From contig NZ_LPNO01000013.1 of NCBI RefSeq assembly GCF_001952855.1, forward strand, positions 1 through 48,893: a stretch of 48,893 nt of DNA, given 5' to 3'. The DNA is from Pseudomonas sp. ATCC PTA-122608. Lineage in GTDB: Bacteria > Pseudomonadota > Gammaproteobacteria > Pseudomonadales > Pseudomonadaceae. The notes under the pieces were generated by a model that was not told the origin of the DNA, did no database searches, and worked only from the letters and a program-made list of their open reading frames with translations. The first letter of the stretch is position 1, and the number at the start of each line of letters is the position of its first letter. Positions 22,518 to 31,679 of this stretch are shown here, piece by piece. A program made the translations under genes and the position numbers.

Positions 22518-23027
22518 TTAAACCGCTACCGCCCGTGGCTCATTGCGACGCAGTGCGCGAACCTTGTGCAGGGTGTCGGCGCAGGTGCGTGCCGCTTCCT
22601 GGCCTTTGTGTACGAAGTGCTCATAAAAGAACGTGTGGTGCTCGCTGCCCGCGTGGAAGTGGTGCGGAGTCAGGGATACCGAGAACACTGGCACTTCGGT
22701 TTCCAGCTGAACCTGCATCAGGCCGCTGACCACAGACTGGGCCACGAACTCGTGACGGTAGATCCCGCCGTCCACCACCAGGGCGGCCGCGACGATACCG
22801 GCATAACGGCCGGACTTGGCGAGCAGCTTGGCGTGCAGGGGCATTTCAAAGGCGCCGCCGACTTCGAAGAAATCGATGTCCGATTCCTGGTAGCCCTGGG
22901 CGATCATTTCGGCGAGGAAACCTTTACGGGATTGGTCGACAATATCCTTGTGCCAGCAGGCCTGGATAAACGCGACACGCTCGCCGTGATGGTTTTTGCT
23001 TTTGCTGTCGATTGCGGTGGGTTGCAT
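22518..23027 (-). CDS. ribH: 6,7-dimethyl-8-ribityllumazine synthase, riboswitch-controlled (RibH2-like)
   Basis: A 169-residue lumazine synthase that condenses the ribityl pyrimidine with dihydroxybutanone phosphate, the penultimate step of riboflavin synthesis. It shows ERVAFIQACWHKDIV, the substrate-binding VGGAFEMPLHAKLL and a histidine cluster TPHHFHAG. The layout resembles the second, decameric type (RibH2 of Brucella) rather than the usual RibH. It is the only gene after an FMN riboswitch, which supports the function. The ribosome binding site AGGAG (23035-23039) lies within a small hairpin. Pseudomonads normally have another ribH in the main rib cluster, so this is likely the flavin-responsive extra copy. 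Confidence 0.9.
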   Translation of the reverse strand: MQPTAIDSKSKNHHGERVAFIQACWHKDIVDQSRKGFLAEMIAQGYQESDIDFFEVGGAFEMPLHAKLLAKSGRYAGIVAAALVVDGGIYRHEFVAQSVVSGLMQVQLETEVPVFSVSLTPHHFHAGSEHHTFFYEHFVHKGQEAARTCADTLHKVRALRRNEPRAVAV

Positions 23028-23036
23028 GTTCTGACT

Positions 23037-23057
23037 CCTGTTTAAGAAAAAAACAGG
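23037..23057 (-). promoter_or_regulatory. Hairpin masking the ribH ribosome binding site
   Basis: On the minus strand CCTGTTT and AAACAGG form a 7-bp stem with a 7-base loop. The second arm shares three bases with the AGGAG ribosome binding site. It is a plausible expression platform for the upstream FMN riboswitch. Confidence 0.5.
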
Positions 23058-23137
23058 GCGTTATGAATCGAATGGGATTTAAGGGTACGCACAGCTGGCT
23101 CATGGAAACATGACGTCAGCGCGGCCCTTAGGTGCCA

Positions 23138-23308
23138 ATCCCGTTCTCTCTTCATCCGGACTATGACCGTCGGCCCCGGGATCACACCGGGTCTGCTGAC
23201 CTTGTCGCCGTCCTGCCGAGGCAGTTCGAGGCGCCAAGCGCTCGCGGGCTATGCACATTGCGTGCAATTACCGCCGGTGGGGAATTACACCCCGCCCTGA
23301 GAACGTTG
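23138..23308 (-). promoter_or_regulatory. FMN riboswitch (RFN element)
   Basis: Read on the minus strand, the conserved RFN blocks appear in order: TTCTCAGGGCGGGGTG, AATTCCCCACCGGCGGTAAT, AGCCCGCGAGCG, GGTCAGCAGACCCGGTGTGA and CCGACGGTCATAGTCCGGAT, ending in GAAGAGAGAACGGG. FMN binding switches off riboflavin genes. It lies about 110 bases upstream of the lumazine synthase start. Confidence 0.95.
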
Positions 23309-23498
23309 CCGCCAGAACCCTGGCGGCGGAGAGTTTTTATCATGGTTTTTCAGAAACTGCACGGTTGGTTTATCGATAACCTATATCGGTTTGTTTGGTT
23401 GGTATTCGATTGTGCAAGCCCGGGGCTTGATATTCCGCGGGTTTGCCCGCAGTAATCGTTAACACAAGAAATGCCCCAATCCGCTAGAGGCTAGTTTG

Positions 23499-24503
23499 AT
23501 GACCGTGATTGACCTGCGCAGCGACACAGTGACCCAGCCCACCCCAGGCATGCTCGACGCGATGGCGACGGCGGCCAGTGGCGACGACGTCTACGGCGAA
23601 GACCCGAGCGTCAATCGCCTGGAAGCCGAACTGGCCAAGCGCCTGGGTTTTGCCGCCGCGTTGTTCGTGCCCACCGGCACCATGAGCAACCTGCTGGCGT
23701 TGATGGCGCACTGCGAGCGTGGCGAGGAATACATCGTCGGTCAGCAGGCTCACACCTACAAATACGAAGGCGGCGGCGCGGCGGTTCTCGGCTCGATCCA
23801 GCCGCAACCCCTGGAAGTGCAGGCCGACGGTTCCCTGAACCTTGAGCACGTGCTGGCGGCGATCAAGCCGGACGACTTCCACTTCGCCCGCACCCGCCTG
23901 CTGGCGCTGGAGAACACCATGCAGGGCAAAGTCCTGCCACTCGAGTACCTGGCGGCCGCGCGGGCGTTTACCCGGGAACACGGCCTGGCCTTGCACCTGG
24001 ATGGCGCGCGGCTCTACAACGCGGCGGTCAAGCTGGGGGTGGATGCGCGGGAGATCGCCCAGCACTTCGATTCGGTGTCGGTGTGCCTGTCCAAAGGCCT
24101 GGGCGCCCCGATCGGCTCGGTGTTGTGCGGCTCCACGGCGTTGATCGCCAAGGCCCGCCGTTTGCGCAAAATGGTCGGTGGCGGCATGCGCCAGGCCGGC
24201 TCGCTGGCAGCGGCGGGGCTGTACGCCCTGGATCACCAGGTCCAGCGCCTGGCCGACGACCACGCCAACGCCCAATGGCTGGGGGATGAACTGCGCAAGG
24301 CGGGCTACAGGGTGGAGCCGGTGCAGACCAACATGGTCTACGTGGATATCGGTGATCGGGCTGAGGCGTTGAAGGTGTTTGCTGCCGAGCGCGGGATCAA
24401 GTTGAGCGCCGCGTCGCGTCTGCGCATGGTCACTCATCTGGACGTCAGCCGGGCACAGATCGAGCAAGTGCTCGCGACATTTGTCGAGTTTTCCCGGAAA
24501 TGA
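23499..24503 (+). CDS. ltaE: Low-specificity L-threonine aldolase
   Basis: A 334-residue PLP enzyme of fold type I. The start [18 protein letters not shown] is a family hallmark. The PLP lysine is Lys199 in [13 protein letters not shown], and [16 protein letters not shown] carries the PLP-binding Asp. It cleaves L-threonine and allo-threonine to glycine and acetaldehyde. The ATG at 23499 has AGAGG upstream; length matches the family. It is divergent from the riboswitch-controlled gene, and alaS follows on the same strand with its own promoter. Confidence 0.93.
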   Translation: MTVIDLRSDTVTQPTPGMLDAMATAASGDDVYGEDPSVNRLEAELAKRLGFAAALFVPTGTMSNLLALMAHCERGEEYIVGQQAHTYKYEGGGAAVLGSIQPQPLEVQADGSLNLEHVLAAIKPDDFHFARTRLLALENTMQGKVLPLEYLAAARAFTREHGLALHLDGARLYNAAVKLGVDAREIAQHFDSVSVCLSKGLGAPIGSVLCGSTALIAKARRLRKMVGGGMRQAGSLAAAGLYALDHQVQRLADDHANAQWLGDELRKAGYRVEPVQTNMVYVDIGDRAEALKVFAAERGIKLSAASRLRMVTHLDVSRAQIEQVLATFVEFSRK

Positions 24504-24556
24504 CAGTGCAGACCGTCTAATTGACTGTTTCTATCACATAAACACGCTGTACCACG

Positions 24557-24588
24557 GGCAAAGGGCCGATATAATGCGGCCCTTTGCC
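24557..24588 (+). promoter_or_regulatory. alaS promoter: -10 box inside a perfect inverted repeat
   Basis: Two perfect 11-base inverted arms, GGCAAAGGGCC (24557-24567) and GGCCCTTTGCC (24578-24588), flank a 10-base centre that holds TATAAT (24570-24575). The -35 is poor. E. coli AlaRS is known to repress its own gene through a palindrome at its promoter, which makes autoregulation plausible here. Confidence 0.65.
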
Positions 24589-24649
24589 GTCGCTCCGTCT
24601 GATGACGTTTAGCACTGGCCTTTGGCCGCAGCCTCCGTGGAAGAACCTA

Positions 24650-27268
24650 ATGAAAAGCGCAGAAATCCGTGAAGCCTTCCTTCGCTTCTTCGAAGAGCAA
24701 GGTCACACCCGTGTCGCCTCCAGCTCCTTGATCCCAGGCAATGACCCAACCCTGCTGTTCACTAACGCGGGGATGAACCAGTTCAAGGACTGCTTCCTGG
24801 GCCAGGAAAAGCGCGCCTACACCCGCGCCACCAGCAGCCAGAAGTGCGTACGCGCCGGCGGCAAGAACAGCGACCTGGAAAACGTGGGCTACACCGCCCG
24901 CCACCACACATTCTTCGAGATGCTGGGTAACTTCAGCTTCGGCGACTATTTCAAGAAAGATGCGATCACCTTCGCCTGGACCTTCCTGACCGGCGTGCTG
25001 AAGCTGCCGAAGGAAAAACTCTGGGTCACCGTCTACGCCACCGATGACGAAGCCTACGACATCTGGACCCAGCAAATCGGGGTGCCGGCCGAGCGCATGA
25101 TTCGCATCGGCGACAACAAAGGCGCGCCTTACGCCTCCGACAACTTCTGGACCATGGGCGACACCGGCCCGTGCGGCCCTTGCACCGAGATTTTCTACGA
25201 TCACGGCGCCGACATCTGGGGTGGCCCACCGGGCTCGCCGGAAGAAGACGGCGACCGCTACATCGAAATCTGGAACAACGTGTTCATGCAGTTCAACCGC
25301 ACCGCCGATGGCGTGTTGCATCCGTTGCCAGCGCCGTCGGTGGACACCGGCATGGGCCTGGAGCGGATCAGTGCGGTGATGCAGCACGTTCACTCCAACT
25401 ACGAGATCGACCTGTTCACCAACCTGCTGAGCGCTTCGGCCGCGGCCATTGGTTGTGCCAACGACAATCAGTCGTCGCTCAAGGTTGTATCGGACCACAT
25501 CCGTTCCTGCGGTTTCCTGATCGCCGACGGTGTATTGCCGTCGAACGAAGGCCGTGGCTACGTGCTGCGCCGCATCATCCGTCGCGCCTGCCGCCACGGT
25601 AACAAGCTGGGCGCTACCGGCAGCTTCTTCTACAAGATCGTTGCCGCGCTGGTAGCCGAGATGGGCGAAGCCTTCCCGGAACTCAAGCAGCAGCAAGCCA
25701 ACATCGAGCGCGTGCTCAAGGCTGAAGAAGAGCAGTTCTCCAAGACCCTGGAGCACGGCCTGAAGATCCTCGAGCAGGACCTGGCCGAGCTTAAAGGCAC
25801 CGTGGTGCCGGGCGATGTGGTGTTCAAGCTGTACGACACCTACGGTTTCCCGATGGACCTGACCGCCGACATCGCCCGCGAACGCGAGCTGACCATCGAC
25901 GAAGCCGGGTTTGAGCGTGAGATGGAAGCCCAGCGTGTACGTGCCCGTTCCGCCAGCTCCTTTGGCCTGGACTACAACACCCTGGTAAAGGTTGATGTAG
26001 CGACTTCGTTCATTGGTTATGAAGCCACCGTTGGCTCGGCCAAGATCGTGGCTATCTATAAGGACGGCAAGTCGGTCGACGTGCTGAACGAAGGTGACGA
26101 GGGCGTTGTAGTCCTGGATCAGACCCCGTTCTACGCCGAATCCGGTGGCCAGGTCGGTGACTGCGGTTTCCTGAGCTCGACTTCCGGTCGTTTTGAAGTG
26201 CGCGACACCACCAAGACCGGCGGTGCGTTCCTGCATCACGGCGTGCTGGTGCTGGGTAACCTGACCGTCGGCGCGCCGGTGGACACTCAGGTGGATGCCG
26301 ACGTACGGGATGCAACTGCTTTGAACCACTCGGCCACTCACTTGCTGCACGCCGCGTTGCGTCAGGTGTTGGGTGAGCATGTGCAGCAGAAGGGTTCGTT
26401 GGTGGATAGCCAGCGCCTGCGTTTTGACTTCAGTCATTTCGAGGCGATCAAGCCTGAGCAGTTGAAGGCCCTGGAAGACATCGTCAACGCCGAGATTCGC
26501 AAGAACACCCCGGTGGAAACCGAAGAAACCGACATCGAGACCGCCAAGAAAAAAGGCGCCATGGCGCTGTTTGGCGAGAAGTACGGCGACGAAGTGCGCG
26601 TACTGAGCATGGGCGGCAGCTTCTCGGTTGAGCTGTGTGGCGGTATCCACGCCAGCCGTACCGGCGACATCGGCCTGCTGAAAATCATCAGCGAAGGCGG
26701 TGTGGCTTCCGGCGTGCGTCGTATTGAAGCGATCACCGGCGCTGCGGCCCTGGCCTACCTCAATGCGGCAGAAGAACAACTCAAGGAAGCGGCCGGCCTG
26801 GTCAAGGGCAGTCGCGACAACCTGATCGACAAGCTCTCCGGCGTACTGGAGCGCAACCGTCAGCTGGAGAAACAGCTGGAGCAGTTGCAGGCCAAGGCGG
26901 CCAGCGCGGCGGGCGACGATTTGTCGGCTTCCGCCCTGGACGTCAAGGGTGTGAAAGTGCTGGCCGTGCGCCTGGACGGTCAGGACGGCAAGGCGCTGTT
27001 GGCCTTGGTCGATCAGTTGAAGAACAAGCTCGGCCGCGCAGTGATCCTGCTCGGCAGTGTCCATGAGGAGAAGGTCGTTCTGGTTGCCGGTGTAACCAAA
27101 GACCTGGCTGGCCAACTCAAGGCCGGTGATTTGATGAAGCAAGCCGCCGCGGCAGTGGGCGGGAAGGGCGGTGGTCGTCCGGACATGGCGCAAGGCGGTG
27201 GTGTTGACGCCGGCGCCCTGGACGCGGCCCTGGCCCTGACCGTGCCGTTTGTCGAGGCAGGTATTTAA
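24650..27268 (+). CDS. alaS: Alanyl-tRNA synthetase
   Basis: An 872-residue class II synthetase. It begins [19 protein letters not shown], then motif 1/2 regions ([36 protein letters not shown]) and the editing-domain zinc motifs [11 protein letters not shown] (about 560) and [13 protein letters not shown] (about 663). A C-terminal oligomerisation domain ends in a glycine-rich [15 protein letters not shown]. It charges tRNA-Ala and clears Ser/Gly mischarging. I chose 24650 because the conserved N-terminus starts there. A palindromic promoter lies about 60 bases upstream; lysC follows. Confidence 0.97.
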   Translation: MKSAEIREAFLRFFEEQGHTRVASSSLIPGNDPTLLFTNAGMNQFKDCFLGQEKRAYTRATSSQKCVRAGGKNSDLENVGYTARHHTFFEMLGNFSFGDYFKKDAITFAWTFLTGVLKLPKEKLWVTVYATDDEAYDIWTQQIGVPAERMIRIGDNKGAPYASDNFWTMGDTGPCGPCTEIFYDHGADIWGGPPGSPEEDGDRYIEIWNNVFMQFNRTADGVLHPLPAPSVDTGMGLERISAVMQHVHSNYEIDLFTNLLSASAAAIGCANDNQSSLKVVSDHIRSCGFLIADGVLPSNEGRGYVLRRIIRRACRHGNKLGATGSFFYKIVAALVAEMGEAFPELKQQQANIERVLKAEEEQFSKTLEHGLKILEQDLAELKGTVVPGDVVFKLYDTYGFPMDLTADIARERELTIDEAGFEREMEAQRVRARSASSFGLDYNTLVKVDVATSFIGYEATVGSAKIVAIYKDGKSVDVLNEGDEGVVVLDQTPFYAESGGQVGDCGFLSSTSGRFEVRDTTKTGGAFLHHGVLVLGNLTVGAPVDTQVDADVRDATALNHSATHLLHAALRQVLGEHVQQKGSLVDSQRLRFDFSHFEAIKPEQLKALEDIVNAEIRKNTPVETEETDIETAKKKGAMALFGEKYGDEVRVLSMGGSFSVELCGGIHASRTGDIGLLKIISEGGVASGVRRIEAITGAAALAYLNAAEEQLKEAAGLVKGSRDNLIDKLSGVLERNRQLEKQLEQLQAKAASAAGDDLSASALDVKGVKVLAVRLDGQDGKALLALVDQLKNKLGRAVILLGSVHEEKVVLVAGVTKDLAGQLKAGDLMKQAAAAVGGKGGGRPDMAQGGGVDAGALDAALALTVPFVEAGI

Positions 27269-27363
27269 GACGCTGTTAATGAGCCCGTGGTCTAGTCGCG
27301 GGCTCAGTCAGTGCTGGTTGATTGAATAACAGGCGCCCCTTTACGGGCTGAGGCGGCTTAGAA

Positions 27364-28605
27364 ATGGCTTTGATCGTACAGAAATTTGGAGGCACCTCGG
27401 TCGGCTCTGTCGAAAGAATCGAGCAGGTCGCCGACAAGGTTAAGAAATTCCGCGATGCCGGCGATGACCTGGTGGTGGTGCTGTCGGCCATGAGCGGCGA
27501 GACCAATCGCCTGATCGATCTGGCCAAGCAAATCAGTGGCGATCAGCAACCGGTTCCCCGTGAGCTGGACGTGATCATTTCCACCGGTGAGCAGGTGACC
27601 ATCGCGTTGCTGGCCATGGCGCTGAACAAGCGTGGTGTGCCGGCGGTGTCCTACACTGGCAACCAGGTCCGCATTCTTACGGATAGCGCGCACACTAAAG
27701 CACGCATCCTGCAGATTGATGATCAGAAGATTCGCGCTGACCTGAAGGCCGGTCGTGTAGTGGTTGTCGCCGGTTTCCAGGGCGTCGACGAACACGGCAA
27801 CATCACCACCTTGGGTCGTGGCGGTTCCGACACCACCGGCGTGGCCCTGGCGGCAGCCCTGAAGGCTGACGAGTGCCAGATCTACACCGATGTGGATGGC
27901 GTCTACACCACCGACCCGCGGGTTGTGCCCGTGGCTCAGCGCCTGGACAAGATCACCTTCGAAGAGATGCTGGAAATGGCCAGCCTCGGTTCCAAGGTGT
28001 TGCAGATCCGTGCCGTTGAGTTCGCCGGCAAGTACAACGTTCCGCTGCGCGTACTGCACAGCTTCAAGGAGGGTCCGGGCACCCTCATTACTATTGATGA
28101 AGAGGAATCCATGGAACAGCCGATCATTTCCGGTATCGCTTTCAACCGTGATGAAGCCAAGCTGACTATCCGTGGCGTGCCAGACACCCCGGGCGTGGCC
28201 TTCAAGATTCTGGGCCCTATCAGTGGCGCGAACATCGAAGTCGACATGATCGTGCAGAACGTTTCGCACGATAACACCACCGATTTCACCTTCACCGTGC
28301 ACCGCAACGAGTACGATGCGGCGGAGCGGATCCTGCAGAACACCGCGAAGGAAATCGGCGCCCGTGAAGTGGTCGGCGATACCAAGATTGCCAAGGTGTC
28401 GATCGTGGGCGTGGGCATGCGTTCCCATGCGGGCGTTGCCAGCCGCATGTTCGAAGCCCTGGCCAAGGAAAGCATCAACATCCAGATGATCTCCACGTCG
28501 GAAATCAAGGTGTCGGTGGTGATCGAAGAGAAGTACCTGGAACTGGCTGTACGCGCACTGCATACCGCTTTTGAGCTGGACGCTCCGGCCCGACAGGGCG
28601 AGTGA
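27364..28605 (+). CDS. lysC: Aspartate kinase (with probable internal beta-subunit start)
   Basis: A 413-residue kinase of the short aspartokinase class. It has KFGGTSVGS (7-15), the kinase core STGEQVTIALLAMAL and GRGGSDTTGVALAAAL, and two ACT domains from about residue 265 to the end. It phosphorylates aspartate at the head of Lys/Thr/Met synthesis. An in-frame ATG at 28111 (residue 250) is preceded by AGAGGA, which would yield a separate regulatory beta subunit of about 164 residues, as known for alpha2-beta2 aspartokinases. The main start has GAGGCGG upstream. A terminator follows. Confidence 0.95.
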   Translation: MALIVQKFGGTSVGSVERIEQVADKVKKFRDAGDDLVVVLSAMSGETNRLIDLAKQISGDQQPVPRELDVIISTGEQVTIALLAMALNKRGVPAVSYTGNQVRILTDSAHTKARILQIDDQKIRADLKAGRVVVVAGFQGVDEHGNITTLGRGGSDTTGVALAAALKADECQIYTDVDGVYTTDPRVVPVAQRLDKITFEEMLEMASLGSKVLQIRAVEFAGKYNVPLRVLHSFKEGPGTLITIDEEESMEQPIISGIAFNRDEAKLTIRGVPDTPGVAFKILGPISGANIEVDMIVQNVSHDNTTDFTFTVHRNEYDAAERILQNTAKEIGAREVVGDTKIAKVSIVGVGMRSHAGVASRMFEALAKESINIQMISTSEIKVSVVIEEKYLELAVRALHTAFELDAPARQGE

Positions 28606-28617
28606 TGCGTTGCCAGG

Positions 28618-28649
28618 AAGGCGCGGTTATCCGCGCCTTTCATTTTTTT
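28618..28649 (+). terminator. Rho-independent terminator after lysC
   Basis: A 9-bp stem (AAGGCGCGG / CCGCGCCTT) with a TTAT loop is followed by T-CA-T7. Confidence 0.85.
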
Positions 28650-28791
28650 GTCGGGCGCGTGGTGAAGACCTGTTCTTTTACCTGGGCTCGACAATACTTA
28701 GGCAGGTAGGGCTATGACCATTTGGTTGTAGGTCGAATGCCTTTTTTTTGCAGACTGTTGTTCCCGAAATGAAATGCGTGAGGAGAAAGGT

Positions 28792-28980
28792 ATGCTGATT
28801 CTGACTCGTCGATGCGCAGAAAGCCTGATTATTGGTGATGGCGAAATCACCGTGACCGTGCTCGGCGTTAAAGGCAATCAAGTGCGTATTGGGGTTAACG
28901 CTCCGAAAGAGGTGGCTGTCCACCGCGAGGAAATCTACCTGCGGATCAAGAAAGAGAAGGACGAAGAACCAAGCCATTAA
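28792..28980 (+). CDS. rsmA: Carbon storage/secondary metabolism regulator CsrA (RsmA)
   Basis: A 62-residue RNA-binding protein with the complete CsrA fold: [19 protein letters not shown], then [19 protein letters not shown] with the key RNA-contacting Arg44-type residue (VHREE). It blocks translation of GGA-containing mRNAs and is itself antagonised by Gac-controlled small RNAs in Pseudomonas. The start at 28792 follows GGAGAAAGGT. The order lysC-rsmA-tRNA is the standard Pseudomonas one. The upstream spacer of about 140 bases probably has its own promoter. Confidence 0.97.
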   Translation: MLILTRRCAESLIIGDGEITVTVLGVKGNQVRIGVNAPKEVAVHREEIYLRIKKEKDEEPSH

Positions 28981-28999
28981 TTTTTATCGTTTTTTATGT

Positions 29000-29028
29000 T
29001 TGCAAACGGGGATGAAGCTGGTTAATAT
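29000..29028 (+). promoter_or_regulatory. Candidate tRNA-Ser promoter
   Basis: TTGCAA (29000-29005), 17-bp spacer and TAATAT (29023-29028), about 15 bases before the tRNA-Ser gene. Confidence 0.5.
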
Positions 29029-29042
29029 ACGCCCCGTGTTGC

Positions 29043-29133
29043 GGAGAGCTGGCCGAGTGGCCGAAGGCGCTCCCCTGCTAAGGGAGTACACCTCAAAAGG
29101 GTGTCGGGGGTTCGAATCCCCCGTTCTCCGCCA
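29043..29133 (+). tRNA. tRNA-Ser (GCT)
   Basis: This 91-base class II tRNA has a 7-bp acceptor stem (GGAGAGC / GTTCTCC), the anticodon loop CTGCTAA giving GCT, a long variable arm, the T-loop GTTCGAATC and an encoded CCA. It decodes AGC and AGU. Confidence 0.96.
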
Positions 29134-29199
29134 TTATTTGCTTAGTACGTTGCAATCTGGTTTTTTCGCTAAGTTGTTGAAACTAAACGAAAAAATAGC

Positions 29200-29227
29200 T
29201 TTACATAGAGATTGAACGGCCTATAAT
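29200..29227 (+). promoter_or_regulatory. Promoter of the tRNA-Arg(ACG) pair
   Basis: TTTACA (29200-29205), 16-bp spacer, TATAAT (29222-29227), then the GC-rich discriminator GCGCGG typical of stable RNA genes. Confidence 0.7.
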
Positions 29228-29241
29228 GCGCGGCAACAAAT

Positions 29242-29318
29242 GCACTCGTAGCTCAGCTGGATAGAGTACTCGGCTACGAACCGAGCGGTCACAGGTTCGA
29301 ATCCTGTCGAGTGCACCA
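29242..29318 (+). tRNA. tRNA-Arg (ACG), copy 1
   Basis: A 77-base tRNA with acceptor stem GCACTCG / CGAGTGC, anticodon loop CTACGAA (ACG, read as ICG) and encoded CCA. Confidence 0.96.
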
Positions 29319-29390
29319 TTTAAGAGTTAGTTGCAGCAATGCAGGTAACTTGGCTTCAACCAGTTGTGATCTGGTCTAAAAACACAATCT

Positions 29391-29467
29391 GCACTCGTAG
29401 CTCAGCTGGATAGAGTACTCGGCTACGAACCGAGCGGTCACAGGTTCGAATCCTGTCGAGTGCACCA
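29391..29467 (+). tRNA. tRNA-Arg (ACG), copy 2
   Basis: Identical in sequence to the copy at 29242, 72 bases downstream of it. No separate promoter is visible, so it is probably co-transcribed and released by processing. Confidence 0.96.
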
Positions 29468-29473
29468 AACAAC

Positions 29474-29500
29474 AAAAAGCCCGCCAAGTGCGGGCTTTTT
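29474..29500 (+). terminator. Terminator of the tRNA cluster
   Basis: An 11-bp stem (AAAAAGCCCGC / GCGGGCTTTTT) with a 5-base loop starts seven bases after the second tRNA-Arg. Confidence 0.92.
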
Positions 29501-29806
29501 GCCGTCTGGGGTTTTTATTTCCCGCGGCGTCTTTTTCTCCCGCCCATGTGTTTTCCTTTTGAGCTGCGTCGTCGCAGTTCATATGTGTGGCCAATGCTCA
29601 GCTTTGTGTCGCAAGCGCTTGTTCTTTCCAGTTTTTTGACGTTAAAAGCGGCCGCCCGGTGTATCATTGCGCCCGTCAGCCCCGCCGGGGCTTGTGGAAC
29701 ACTTCCATGGACTTACCCAGTAGCTACTCAGTACCCCGTTTTACCAATCATGAATTGACTGATTGATCCTTCCGGCGTGCCCTGCTGCTGGGAGTGGAGT
29801 TCGCCT
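29501..29806. other. Leader/promoter region of mgtE
   Basis: No gene is visible. A possible -10 TATCAT (near 29660) lies after TTGACG, but the spacing (20 bases) is too long for a firm call. A compact hairpin (AGCCCC / GGGGCT) follows near 29680. I do not recognise a magnesium riboswitch. Confidence 0.4.
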
Positions 29807-31249
29807 ATGACCGAAGTTGAAGTAAAGAAAACACAAGAAAGCCTGCAGGATCGCCTGGCTCAAGTCGTCGAGCTGCTGCAGCGCCAGCGCGTGGTCGAAG
29901 ACCTGACGCATCGCCAGGAAGGCGCGAATCACGACCGGGTCGAGAACCTTGTCCACCGGCAAAACCTTGTCGAGCTGCAACGCAAGCTCGATGACCTGCA
30001 CTCTGCCGACGTCGCCTACATCCTCGAAGCCTTGCCGCTTAATGACCGTCTGACTCTGTGGCAGTTGGTCAAGGCTGACCGCGACGGCGACATCCTCCTC
30101 GAAGTATCCGACTCGGTCCGTGAAACCCTGATCGCCGACATGGACGATCACGAGCTCCTGGCTGCCGCCAAGGACATGGATGCCGACGAACTCGCTGACC
30201 TGGCTTCCGAGCTGCCGCGAGACGTCGTTCATGAGCTGATGGAAACCCTCGACGCTCAACAGCGTGAGCGCGTGCGTTCGGCGTTGTCCTACGACGAGGA
30301 GCAGGTCGGTGCACTGATGGACTTCGAGATGGTCACCATCCGCGAAGACGTCAGCCTGGAAGTGGTTCTGCGTTACCTGCGCCGCCTCAAGGAACTGCCG
30401 GGCCACACCGACAAACTGTTCGTGGTCGATAACGAAGGCATTCTCAAGGGCGTGCTGCCGATCAAGCGCCTGCTGGTCAATGACCCGGACAAGAAAGTCG
30501 CGGACGTCATGGCCAGTGATCCGGTGAGTTTCCATCCCGACGAAGACGCTTACGACGCCGCCCAGGCGTTCGAGCGTTATGACTTGATCTCGGCCCCGGT
30601 GGTCGACAAGAACGGCAAGCTGATCGGCCGTCTGACTATCGATGAAATGGTCGACCTGATTCGTGAGGAGAGCGAAAGCGAAGTCCTCAACATGGCCGGT
30701 CTGCGGGAAGAAGAAGATATTTTTGCGTCAGTCTGGAAGTCCCTGCGTAACCGCTGGGCCTGGCTGGCGGTCAATTTGATTACCGCGTTTATTGCATCAA
30801 GGGTTATTGGCCTGTTTGAAGGCTCCATCGAGAAGCTGGTGGCCCTGGCGGCGCTGATGCCGATCGTTGCCGGGATTGGCGGTAACTCGGGTAACCAGAC
30901 CATCACCATGATCGTACGTGCCATGGCGCTGGATCAGGTGGGTACCGGCCATGGTAAGCGTTTGATGCGCAAGGAGCTTGCGGTCGCGCTGATCAACGGC
31001 GTGGTGTGGGGTGGTGTCATTGGCATCGTGGCGTACCTGCTGTATGGCAGTTGGTCGCTCGGCGTGGTCATGACCGCGGCGATGACGCTTAACCTGCTGT
31101 TGGCGGCCTTGATGGGGGTTCTGATTCCAATGACCCTGGTACGCCTTGGGCGCGACCCGGCCATGGGCGCTAGTGTCATGATCACGGCCATGACTGACAG
31201 TGGCGGCTTCTTCATCTTCCTTGGCCTGGCAACCATCTTCCTGCTTTGA
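29807..31249 (+). CDS. mgtE: Magnesium transporter MgtE
   Basis: A 480-residue Mg2+ channel/transporter. Residues about 20-160 are the MgtE_N superhelical domain, about 165-290 a pair of CBS domains that sense cytosolic Mg2+, and about 310-480 the five-helix membrane pore with the signature GIGGNSGNQTITMIVRAMAL. The start at 29807 has GGAG seven bases upstream. Length is slightly above the family average because of the N-terminal helix (LQDRLAQVVELLQRQR). It stands alone, with a terminator after it. Confidence 0.94.
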   Translation: MTEVEVKKTQESLQDRLAQVVELLQRQRVVEDLTHRQEGANHDRVENLVHRQNLVELQRKLDDLHSADVAYILEALPLNDRLTLWQLVKADRDGDILLEVSDSVRETLIADMDDHELLAAAKDMDADELADLASELPRDVVHELMETLDAQQRERVRSALSYDEEQVGALMDFEMVTIREDVSLEVVLRYLRRLKELPGHTDKLFVVDNEGILKGVLPIKRLLVNDPDKKVADVMASDPVSFHPDEDAYDAAQAFERYDLISAPVVDKNGKLIGRLTIDEMVDLIREESESEVLNMAGLREEEDIFASVWKSLRNRWAWLAVNLITAFIASRVIGLFEGSIEKLVALAALMPIVAGIGGNSGNQTITMIVRAMALDQVGTGHGKRLMRKELAVALINGVVWGGVIGIVAYLLYGSWSLGVVMTAAMTLNLLLAALMGVLIPMTLVRLGRDPAMGASVMITAMTDSGGFFIFLGLATIFLL

Positions 31250-31263
31250 TCCCTTCTATAGGC

Positions 31264-31283
31264 CAGGGGGCTTTTGCCCCCTG
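31264..31283 (+). terminator. Terminator after mgtE
   Basis: An 8-bp stem (CAGGGGGC / GCCCCCTG) with a TTTT loop, followed by a pyrimidine-rich stretch. Confidence 0.7.
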
Positions 31284-31307
31284 ATCCTTCTTTACCAAAT
31301 CCCAGGC

Positions 31308-31335
31308 AAAAAAAAGCCAGCCCATGGCTGGCTTT
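31308..31335 (-). terminator. Terminator of amrZ
   Basis: Read on the minus strand, a 10-bp stem (AAAGCCAGCC / GGCTGGCTTT, 3-base loop) continues into a run of eight T residues, 17 bases after the amrZ stop. Confidence 0.85.
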
Positions 31336-31352
31336 CAGCTTTCGGTTGCCAA

Positions 31353-31679
31353 TCAGTTGGCTTCTGCAGCTGCCTCAACGTCGTGAGCGATAAGCGAGAC
31401 GAGAGCATTTTGCTGGCGGTGGGAGAGCTGACGAAAACGCTGCAGCAGTTCGCGTTCGTGCAGTGACAGCTCGGGGCTGTCCAGGCGCATGCTCAGCTCG
31501 TCGCCCAGCGCACCTTCCTGAATCAGGCTTTGTTCCAGGCGTGCGATGATTTCGGAGTTCATGCTGCGGTGATGATTGCGAGCCACCTCGGCAATGCGTT
31601 CCCGCATTCCGTCTGGCAGACGTACGACGAACTTGTCAGCCGTACGGCTGGAATAAATTGCCTGTTTCAATGGGCGCAT
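31353..31679 (-). CDS. amrZ: Ribbon-helix-helix regulator AmrZ
   Basis: A 108-residue Arc-type protein. The N-terminal [21 protein letters not shown] ends in the DNA-contacting beta strand, and residues 25-55 are the RHH helices ([19 protein letters not shown]). The C-terminus ([20 protein letters not shown]) is the tetramerisation region. It matches AmrZ, which controls alginate, motility and c-di-GMP in Pseudomonas. Compared with the P. aeruginosa form I remember, three residues are missing after MRPLKQA. The ATG at 31679 lacks a clear ribosome binding site (AT-rich AACCGGTTAAATAT), so translation may be weak or regulated. The upstream spacer is over 430 bases. Confidence 0.9.
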   Translation of the reverse strand: MRPLKQAIYSSRTADKFVVRLPDGMRERIAEVARNHHRSMNSEIIARLEQSLIQEGALGDELSMRLDSPELSLHERELLQRFRQLSHRQQNALVSLIAHDVEAAAEAN

